A DNA stretch of 64,000 bases from Prostheceraeus crozeri (Eukaryota > Platyhelminthes > Polycladida > Euryleptidae), in assembly GCA_907163375.1 (NCBI GenBank), contig CAJQUW010004624.1, forward strand, positions 1 through 64,000, read 5' to 3'. The translations under genes and the position numbers were made by a program. Position 1 is the first letter of the stretch; the number at the start of each line of letters is the position of its first letter. The notes under the pieces were generated by a model. That model searched no databases and was not told the DNA's origin. It was given only the letters and a program-made list of their open reading frames with translations. This document shows, piece after piece, positions 40,701-52,600 of the stretch.

Positions 40701-43700
40701 GGAGTTGAACGTCCCTTAGATAGCTTATATTAATCATAGATGTCCCTGATAATATCAACTGACGAATTTTTGTTCGTCTGAGGCAGTGTTGCTAAGCGTT
40801 GAATATAATGTTGCCCAAATTTTCCTTAATCAGGAATTCATGTCCCATATTTTTTTATCAAAGATGTTTCTTCATGACTTATGTTTTGATGACATATCAA
40901 AAAATGAACATGTCAAATAGCCTATTTTGTTTATGAATTGAATACTGCAAATATAAAATGAAGCAAAATGCTTGCACTAGGAAAGTATGGTGTTTCGAAA
41001 CCTTGAGGTGCCACATGTAGTTTTGTATACAGTGATTATGATTTTACTCCAAGAGCACTAAAACCCCAAAGAACAAAAATTGTCAAATATGTGAAATCTC
41101 TTTGCCACACAACACGCTAAATTAAATCACTTAACTTGAAAAGTACAACTTTATAAAAAATAAAGTGTTGCAGCGAAAACGTGCGCTGTTTGTTGGAAAC
41201 AACATTTCAATGCGAATGTGTTATAAATTCAAATTGTAAGAACAAATGCAGCAAGCGATTTGAGTCTCAATGACTCCCTTGATATTGATGCATTTTTATC
41301 TATCTCTAAATCTTAAATGCTGTTCAATATCCAACTGATTCTGCTTTTTTGAAAAAATATCGAATGAATTCTGATCAAATATTAGTCTCATTTCAAATAC
41401 TGACACACTCCTTATCCTCTCTCATCAAGTGCACCCCAAAAGTCTGACACCCAGTTTTGAAAGTCCTTGGCCCACTTATGGCCATGGTCCCAACTTGAGA
41501 ACCAATGGTCAAAGCATGAAAAGTTACAAGAGAAATTAGACACTTGACTGGAAAATTGGATTATGTCAGAGTAATCCGTGACTTCGAACAATGGAAGTTC
41601 GAGCTATTTGTATTCCAGTGTATTCGCACTTTAATAGCATTTTTTTCTACTTATATGGAAATGATTGAGGAATAATCCGCCTAATTATTTATTTACAATC
41701 AAATGAGTTATTGGCAAACGTTCTAATTTACAGAAATAACACTGACAATAAAAACTGTATTTCAATGTCAATCTATCATACACAGGCAAATTGATAGCAC
41801 AGAATAATGCTGACCCAGACAAAAATAGCAATGATGCAACAAGATGAGCAATAAATCAGGGTGCGAAGTAAGGGGGGATGGGGGGGGGATCCGTCCCTAC
41901 CAGTGATCATCTGAATCCCCACCAGTACACAGGTTTGATTAGTCCTCGGGGGATCCCAGATTGTCCCTCCCAGTGATGTGTCTGTCAGAATGTATGTCTA
42001 CTTTTTCTGTCTCTCAGAGTGGCTTTTAGCCGATTCCACTTGACGGCTATCTTCAATGCTGCAGCGCATGTGTGTGTGCTGCTGCTGCAATGAAGGACAT
42101 CTGACTCACTAATACCCCGTCCACTGCGTGGGCAGCAGTTAGTGCATGTGTCTTGACCGAACTCTGTTTTTTCATCATCATTCGTCGCTTCTCCACGAGT
42201 TTTTCCTGCAATTTCGTCCGTCGCATCCCGATTGAGAAATCATATCGATCGACATCAATTCGTGGAACAAATGTGTGTTATAAGGGACTGTCTTCGTGAG
42301 CTAAAAGCACTCAGCTTGAAAGTAAGTTCCGATTATACGGTGTTGTGACTCCGCTTTCCCTAGCAATTGCATCAATGATTCAATCACACCTTTAATTGGT
42401 CACATCTTTACACCTTTAAAGTATCTGGTTTGGTCTACGTAAGATGATTTAGTTGATTTTCTATAAAGTATTCTGATAATAGTATTCTGATAATCCATTA
42501 AAGTATCTGGCTTGGTCTGAGATGATTTTCGTAATTTTTTTGTAAAGTATTCTAGATAATCATAATGGTCGTTATGATAACATGAATGTTCACCTGAGTG
42601 AGTAGGAACATCGTCAAAAAATCAGCAATATTTTACAGACGCAGATGGTCGAGGCGAACCTCATCACTGTGTCAGGAGACATCCTGCGTCTACGGAAAGT
42701 TCTGGAGAGCTACAAGGAGAATGGAGGGCCATCATCTCAGGAGCTCGCTGAACAGCTGGAGCTCAATGGGAACTTCAAAGGAGTCACCTTGAAGGGAAGT
42801 ACTAACTCTAAGTTCCGAACACAATTCGTGCTGGCCGTCATCGATAACCTAGACGCGAGATTCGACGTCGAACTTTTGAAAGACTGTACGTTTTTAGATA
42901 AGAGAAGGTGGCCAACATCTGATGACCGAATCATCTATGGTGACAGAGAGGTCATGAAAGTCGCAGAGTTTTTCAAACAGAATGTGATGAACGCAGTCTC
43001 CTCATTTCGAGAGGCCAAAGTCGGGCTAGACTCGTCTGACTTCAAAGAATTTTGCGATGTCATCAAGATTTTCCCTGTGTGTACGGCTGAATGTGAAAGA
43101 GGCTTTAGTGCGATGAATGATGTGTTCACAAAAGATCGGAATCGTTTGAGTGTAAATGTTTGTAATGCTGTTCTTTTTCTCAACATCAATGGACCACCAA
43201 TCACCCACGTAAACTTTGCTAAGTACGTCGTAGATTGGCTGAAATCGCATCGTTCAGCACGTGGTCAAAACCGTGTTTCATGTTCCACCACAAAATTGTA
43301 AGCGAAACACTCGCTTTTTTCATTGAATAAATGAGAATTTTTGCCGCATTTACTTGTTCTATGTAGCCTACCGGTATTGTGAGAGGATTAGATGTATAGC
43401 CTACTAAGTTTAGTAATCAACTCCATATCAGCGCGTGAAAGACAGAAATTTGCCAGACGAATTATACCTAGCCGCTTCGAAGATAATTATGGGTCTCATT
43501 CAGCACATAGCCTACATGAAGATTGGCATCCCCCCAGTAACTTTTTCCTACTTCGCACCCTGCAATAAATGTGATTATTGACTATTCTGTCGCCGAAAGT
43601 GCATCATTGAATTCGTATTTGAGATGATTCCATAGTAATGCTTGCCCCTTCACTTGTGAGTGTATTCTTCTGATTTGCAACTTCAATTGAGAAGAAAAGT

Positions 43701-46549
43701 TCTCTACACCGAAGTTTAGATACAGGTATTTTGAGTTGGTGGCCGCTAGTTGATGTAAATTCATGCAGCCGAGAACATACAATTCTGGAGGCTTTGTTAA
43801 ACTTTAATTCCTTTCACGAAGATATATATTATATGTTAAACTAGATACGTGTTTGCTAATAAAAATGCTTGCTTCAAACAAGAGAACTAGTCATTTTAAT
43901 AGAGTGGTCTCTAAGAGTGGGTGGGTTAGATTCCAATGCATTTATATTGTAGGAAAGATTGATACGGTGAAAAAATTTTTCCTGAGATGCTTTCCTCAGA
44001 ATGTTGATTTAACAGCTGAATTTCTGAACATTATATTTGAATAAAAAATGTAAATAAAAAAGTAAACGGAATTATCAGTTTTAAACTAGTTCCACCATAA
44101 TGTCTCCATTTCCAAGTCACTAATACAACTTCTAAAATCAAAAGCCGCATTCTCAAGTCATTGATAAAATGCAAACAAATACTACATATCTCAATTCTTC
44201 GCTACCTGAAAGAAAAGTCAATAGTGCATCTCTCATTTCTATTGTAAATTTGTCATGTGCGTCACTAAGAAGTGTCACAGAACTCAGATCAATTGCAACA
44301 CTAAAAAAAATTGTACTACACCTGTACGTCTTCTTTGTGAAAATGTCTCAAAGCCGAATCACTGTTGAAGACAAATTTAGGATCATTCAGTTCTACCAGA
44401 GCGGTCATGACTACGGTCAAGTTGCTTCCATTCTTGGAATCAGGCGTGGGACAGCCTATCACATCATTCGTCGATGCTTGTTGAGTGGCGAGGTTGCTCG
44501 AAGAAGAGGAGGAGCGAACAATCAGCGAACTGATGAGGAAATGACCGACATGGTAGTTAACATCGTTGAGGAGCATCCGGAGTATACATTAACACAAATT
44601 AATGATGAATTGAGACTCCGATTGCCCGAGAAGCGCCGTGTTTCTGATAACACTGTGTCTAACATGCTACGCGGCTGTATGATAACGCTCAAGATGATTC
44701 GTGATGTTCTAACCCAAAGAAACATTAACGATGTAAAGCAGGAACGTCTTCTAATGGCGGAGTGGTTCCTGAACAATGCCTAATTGAAAAAAATTCATTG
44801 ATGAAAGTGTAATTCGATTGTGGATCAAAAGAAATTTTGGAAGGTCTCCCTCCAGCTGGTGAAAGAACGGTGCGGCAAATGAACGAGAGAGGTTCCTCTA
44901 ACATGTCGTTAATTTTTGCAGTGTTTAATCTCCATGGGCTGGTCCACCATGATATTCGAGAAGGAGGATTTCGATCCGAGCATATTAGTTCATTCTTAAT
45001 AAACGTTGCAATCGAGAACACAATCGAGAAGGTCGATAACTTTCATAATAATAATATACTTAACGTACTACCTTCTTGTTTACGAAGAAATGATATTTTT
45101 TTACAATACATCTTCTCTCTATTGATATTCATGTTTTTCTTCATTTAACCTGCGACTATTTCGTCTGTTAAAGCTCTTATTATGTGATAAGTACATAAGC
45201 TAAATGTAAATCTTGCAGGTATTGGTAAATTACTTAGGTTTAACTCTCTAATTTACTTAAGAACACCGCCTATTCAGCTGTTGTGTATTAATGAAATTCG
45301 CCATATATTATTGAACATTAGCTTTCGTTATAAAAATGAGAAATTCCTTATTAATGACTTGTATCATGAATCTGAGATTTGTACTTTTGACCTGAGATTA
45401 TCGCAATGGTATTGACTTGAGCTGGCGGCTATTGAATTTGTAAGTTGTATTAATCACTTGGAAATGGTGTACAACTAATGTTCATAAATTTGATTCTTCT
45501 GTTTTATCCACAGGATAGCATTTGCATATAACAATTTGCAATTTTACACGAAGTTCTACACGACTATGCTGAGAGAGGCCTTTATCGTCGCTTGATGTCT
45601 TCCAGTTCAACAATTGGAGATATCTATCGACTGCTGACAATAGACTTTTACGTGAAAGGCTTTTACACTAATAGTGGTCTAATAAGCCGACTACCATGTC
45701 ATGACATATGATTCTTTTAGCATAAATGTGAACCTGACTTTGACTTGATTGACTTATTGTTCTTAATCTCTAATTAGCATTTTGTAATATGTTTTCTAAC
45801 TTGAAGGCAAAATATAAAACTACTTACCACTACAAGTAATTTTGCGAATTCAGTTAGCCTGTAAATTGCTTTTTCGATAATGGTTCTTTTCTACATTCTT
45901 TAACACAGACGGCGGCAGGATTTTTTGTATATTTCGTAATAATGGCAGAGAATGGATTTTTACCAGGAAGTCTTCTAAACAAACGAGTTATTTGGGAATC
46001 CGAATTTGCAACAGTTGAAGATTCATATGGTCAGCAGTGGGTACGTATTTGGCACGTGCATTGCATGATTGTGCATGTTATGAAGTTGCACTTCTTTGCT
46101 GTTTCAAATGACAGATGATATAAAGATAGATAAACTCAGTCTGCTCTTCGTGCTACTGACACTTCGGATGAACGTAAAACATGAGCCTCGAAACTTAGAA
46201 CGGTCGTGCATGCATATTTTTTAATTGTTATTTTAGATGCATTCGTCAAACCTGTATACGAATAAGGCGAGATCTGCAGCATTTTTCATCATCATGTTAA
46301 GCGTCCCCTTGTCTACGATCAACCGAAAAGCATTATCTGCGATGGTAATGAATCTACAACGCGTCTCGTTGTCAAACGCAAAATGTCAATGCAGCTATTC
46401 TACACTAAGGTTTGTCACGGGATTTTCCGGAACGGCAATTTCCCGGGGAATTCCCGACAATTTTGAGCCTCGATTCCCGAGAAGTGTATCCAATTTAGAT
46501 CATTGAAAAGGTGGAAAGGACAATTTGAGTACTTATTCTCATAAAACAG

Positions 46550-46643
<94 letters not shown>

Positions 46644-49600
46644 CAACATTCTTCGGAAGACAATCCTCTTGCTACAGAGGAAATGTAGTTATTGCAGTCC
46701 TCCAATAAGAGGACGTAATAACTAATAATACGCAAAATTCATCTTTTCCAATTTTAAGATTTGTTAATGACCCGTTAATTTTGATTGATCACCCTAAGAA
46801 CTTGACATACTTGTCTATATTTTGTATTTAGATGCAACATTTCACGCAGATTGGATTGGTGAAGCACTTTAAGAAGCAGAGATATTTAGAGTGAAGTCCA
46901 AGCGATCTCTGCCAAGCTTGGAACTGATATTTACGAATATTTGCATTTAAAATGCATTCAAATACTTTTGTAGCATGCATTTGCACTTTCTAAATAAAAC
47001 ACTACATCTGTATTTTTGAATCTCTTAGATACTGTCTTTGTATTATTGCATCTGTGTTATGACATTTTAAAAGAAGAATATATTTTCATCGTCCTGCAAA
47101 AATGTGCATTTGTTCCTAGCAGCTCTATCTCTGCTGTTCAGGTCTAGCCTGAGTAAGTTGGACGACTAGTTTCATCAGATTGTTATTTACGACGATTTCT
47201 AATAAAACAATGACCTAGTGAAATCAATGCAGCACTCATGCAGCGATTCAGTGATACTATCAATGAAGAAAGGTGTGTTCCTGAGAAATCATAGGACAAT
47301 TTCCAATGACCGCTGATGAAGTAAGAGACAGAACAGAGAACAGAGTTTGGATACATGCACATACGATGAAGGGTCGACAGATCCATGCCTTGCGATGTGC
47401 GGACATAGCCTTCGATTCTAATTTCCTCCTCTAATTCATAAAGTGTTTATTCAAATTGCATGGAATATTATTTTCCAATAAGAAATACTTTGTCACACTC
47501 ACTCAAAGTTTTTTGTGGCAATTAAATAATGTTAAAAAGCTTCAGACAATTTTGAATGTGTGAAAGGCATAATCTACAATTCCCTGAAGCAATCAAGTGA
47601 AGAACTGCCCATTCATAGGAAGTTCGGTGTAAAGGATAACTCGTTCGCTGACTGCTTCTATATCAAGTTGATGTGCTTAGATACTATGTCGACATCTCGT
47701 AGTACCTACATGTAGATACTTTTCACAAAAGCCAGAGAAGAAAAGAACAAATTCAATAATTGCAAGAAAATAGTTTCCACAATGGAGATGCTCCATGGTC
47801 AACAAAACGGCACTTTCATTGCTTCATTGACATACGGTGGAGGATAAGGCATGTATGAAGTCATAAGAAGTCCTGTCATTGTATAGTTCCAAGCATCTAG
47901 CTAATCTGTTTCGGTGTCCACAATGATTTTTAGACTTTTTTGCATCCTGGCGCAACAGGGTCTCATAAATTTCTTCGTTTTAGGATTCAAACTCAAAATA
48001 TTGTCGGGGAAAAAACCGGGAATTTTCCTGGAAATTGATACGAATTCCCGATTCCCAAGATTTTTCGAAAATGCATTTCCCGCTAAACCCTATCAACATG
48101 TATCACAAATCGAGAAATAGATCCAGAAAGCTCAGAAAACAAAAGTTTTGCAAACAAAGCTAGCTCTGCCGTTAATTTTAAAAAATGTCCGGACCTTGAT
48201 AAGTTTAACAGAAGCTTAACTATATCTGAATATAATCTTAACAGTCCCGATACCAGCTGCCTAGATTCGTCCTAAAAGAGCTTTTGTTTCGTACTACAAG
48301 AACTCTAGAAGGCTACTAAATGAATGTACATACAAATAATGCCATACAAAATCATTTGTAGTCAGATATCTTTAACATGAAATTATTTTGATGCGTAGAT
48401 ACTAAGATAGAAATTGCATGATGAAAACAATGCATCAGAAAACCATTGCATAACTAATTCATTGCGAATTTAAAGAGGGAAGAAACAACTTGGTGAACAT
48501 AGCTTCCTTTCTTTCGCGGTCTGATTTTGAATAACATGGAGGCACAGTCAGCCGTATGCCGGCTTACTTTTAACATGGCAGCATTCCCTTGGTTCACATG
48601 TTGGCGATGAGCAGTGATTCGGTGATGGAATGAATCTCCTGTTTGCCTGATATAATATTCACCACAATAAGATTCGAGTTTGCATATAACATTCGAAGAT
48701 TTGCAATTTATGTTTGATCCTATTTCGAATATCTTGCTTACTTTGTTGCAATATTTGAATTTTCCAGTTTGAATAATGTCACAAGTTTTGCACCTTCTGT
48801 CGTTGCATTTAGAAATTTCATGTATCGTTTTACGGTTATTATTACATGATAATGAAAGTAATGATTTCGGTTGTTGGTATGACGGTTATTGGTATTTTTA
48901 AAGTACAATTTTTAAAAGAATTATTCATATTCAGATAGTTAAATGTCGGCTTAATGAGATGACTGAAGAAATCTGTCCTGGTCCTATTATAGGTATGAAC
49001 AAATGCTGTTGTTCTTTTATTGTTTTCTCCGTTTCGTTTTTTCTCTGATATTGCACCACTTTCGGCTTTAGTTATAGGATCGTCAACGAGTGATAGTGGG
49101 TATTTTAATTTGATTAAATGATGCTTCAATTCCCCATATCTCAATTCCCTATTTTGTTGATCAGATACAATTCTTTTTATTCCATCGCCCAAGTTATATG
49201 GAATATTATGAAGAACGTGTTTGGGGTGGGCATAATTGAATGGCACATATGACATGGTGTCCGTCAATTTTCGATGTAGACCTGTATTTATTGTATTAAC
49301 CTCATTTTTATGCAACAATACATCGAAAAAGTTCAACGCTTCATAACTTTTATCGCACGTAAAATTGATTGACGTATGAAGATTTTGTAGCAGATTAGAA
49401 AAAACGTCAAAGTCACCGTAATTCTTCTCTCAAATTATCCAACAGTCGTCTAAATATCATTTCCATGATGCTATAATAGAGTCAACAGAATTGGGGAAAC
49501 AAAGTTCGATACTTTTGTGCATTTTGTCTTCCAAATATCCCATCACTAGTGTTGCGTATGATGGGACCATCTTGGTGCACATTGCAGTTCTCGACATTTG

Positions 49601-52600
49601 TAAATAATAGTCATCTTCAAATGAAAAGAAGTTGCTCTTTAGGATAAGCTCAATACCGTTAATGACAAGCATTTTTTCAAATTTATCAGGAATGAGATCT
49701 GCAGATTTTCCAACCAAAATTCAATGGCTATTAGGCCGAGGTCATTGGGAATGCAGGTATATAAGGTAACACATCAAAGCTCACGAGTAAAGATTTCTTG
49801 TCAACTGTCGTAGGCAGACTCTCAATAAAATGAAAGGTATCTTTGCAGAAACTTGGTGCTTTTGACACAATGGGTTTTAATATTTCATCCAGTAAATTGC
49901 TTAGACGTGATGTAGGAGTGTATCTACTTGAAATAAGTGGTTGAAGCTTGAGTCCATCTGGTGCGCTTTCGTGAATGCAATCATAGCGGTCAGGCGCAAT
50001 GTTGCAAAAATAGCTTTGATGCTTATGCAATTTAGGCAGTCCATACATGCATGCGGTGGAAGGTCTGAATTTTGATAATCAAATTCTTTTTGAGTTAAGC
50101 ATCGTCTGTATTCTTTACAAAGTGAACAGATTTTATTGAAAAGGGAATTGGAAGAAAAATTATCAATTTTCAATATGTCGCCGCATCTTTCAAATGTTCA
50201 TTTATCATGCGATTCTTATAAAATGAATAGTCGAGGATGACCACAGCTCCTCTCTTATCGGCTTTTGTAAAGTCCAAAGTTTTATTCATTCTTAAAGAAT
50301 TAAGGGATTTATTTTCTTCTTTTGTGATATTGAATCGAATTTTGCCTGTATTATGATCACGTATGTTTAGTATTGATGAACTTTTATTTTCAATAACTTC
50401 AATGGCGTTGTCTAACATTGTGTTATTGCCCTTAGCAGGTATATAGTTAGACTTATCATATTTCAAACTTAGTGAACTTAGGGCCGTATCCTGAAGTCTC
50501 GGTTAGGTAACCCTCCGCTGAGTGCTTAACCCTCAGTTTGTTAACCGAGGACATTTATCTGGTATTCACACAAGAAATTTAACTCTCGGTTTGCTAGCTG
50601 AAGTTAAGTTGAATGCAGCAGTTCTTAACTGGCAGTCAAACTGGAATTCCCTCAGTAATTAGGTCAAGGTTCGGCTGTCAAGGAGACAGTTGACGAATAA
50701 TCACTGTCGCTGTTCGGATAATCGATGGAAATGAATAATAAAAAAACTTCTTTGTGTGGAAACTTCTTGCTTTATTTCATTAGATCATTGAATGAAGCTA
50801 TAAATCCAGTCAGTTTAAAGTCAGACTTCAATTTGACCGGGAAGAAAAAAATCTTTGTATGAAAGTATTTCGTGCCGACCGATCCGACGAGTAATCACTC
50901 TCGGGCAATTCACTATCAGGCATTTGGTCCTCAGTAGAAATGCTAATGTCATCAAAGGAAGTGTGTCATTCTGCATCCTGGCAAAGTTATGAAGGACAGC
51001 AGTTGCTACTATTATGTAAGGCACTAGAGGTAGCTGCATCCGAATTGGAGTAGATAATATAGGAAAGCGCCTTTTCCAAATGCCGAAAGCACATTCGACT
51101 TTATTTCGCGTTCGCTTGTGAGCTGTACTGTAGCGTCGCTCAGATTCCGTCGTGGGGTTGATAACTGGTGTCAATAGATATGGTCTACATGGGTATCCAC
51201 TATCACCAATGAGATATCCATGTAGTTCACTTGATTCCATTCTGTCACGAATAACAGAGGCATCAAAAATGCGAGAGTCATGTGCTGATCCATGCCATCT
51301 TGCTACTATGTCAGAAAGCAACATTTTAGCAGTACAGACAGCTTGAACATTAACGGAAAAATAACCCTTCCTGTTACGGTAAATTTCAGCAGATGGTCCA
51401 CCAGGTGATAGTATCGGGATATGTGTTCCATCAATAGCACCAATAACTGCAGGAAACCCGGCTATGTCGGAGAAATCAAGTTTGACTTGATTTAAATTTT
51501 CTGGAAATTTGATGGCTCTATCTGACAACTTGCACAATTGCTGGGTCATTCTATTGACGATGCGACTCACACTTGATTGACTGATTTTGAATTCATCACC
51601 AATAGCCATTTGAAATTTATTTGTAGGTAAATATTGTAGACATACCAGTAGTTCTTGCAATAGAGTCAATGAAGATGCCCTCCCACGAGACACAGGATCC
51701 TCTCCTCGATTTTCTACTTGATGCAAAATTTCAATAAAAACATGCTTCCTGAGTCGAAATCGCTCGCGGAATTGGTCATCCGATAAACAGTCGTAAGGAT
51801 TAGTATCATCACGCAAAACTCTTGCCTTTGTCAGTGATGCAGCGCAGCGCTCATAGAAAACGTAGTCTGCATAGTCCATGTTGGTTCGAAATGAATTTCC
51901 AGTATTTGCGCTCTTGAAGTCATAATGATTCTAATGATCGATAGCGCACTTAACTGGCATTTAACTCTACCCTCTTCCTCGGTTAAATCTTCAGCAAAAG
52001 TTAGCCGACGATTTCACTTGACCGAGGTTTGTGAATACGACCCTCGGTTAAAGTTAACTTAGCTAGCAATTTAACCGAGAGTTAAGACTTAACCGAGAAT
52101 TCAGGATACGGCCCTTAGTGCTCATAATTGTCCTTAAAATATTCAACAAGTCTAAGTTTTCTGTAGTTTGTGTCAGATTTTAATTCATCAACAATACTAT
52201 TACGTGCGGGTGTGAATGTATTCTCCTTTGATAAAAGTTTCTTACTGCCTATATCGAAAGTAATTGACGAGAGATTGTATGCAAGGATGCCCCTTATGCT
52301 AAAAAAGAATTGTTATCTTCAAATACATCATTGAGGTTAGATTATGTTTCATTATAGTCATTGCTTCGGTTGAAATTCCGATTGAAGTTTCTGTTATTAG
52401 TATAGTTTCTAGTAAAGTTCCTATTAGAATTTCAGTTAAATCCATTATCGAATTGTCGAAAGTTTCTGAACCGACCATTATAATTGAGATTGCTATATAT
52501 ATTTCTTTGGAAATTTCTGCTAACATTCTTATTAAAATTTCTGATACAATTTCTTGGTACCCTACGATAATTTAAATCTTGTTGTCTCTGAATTTCTTCA

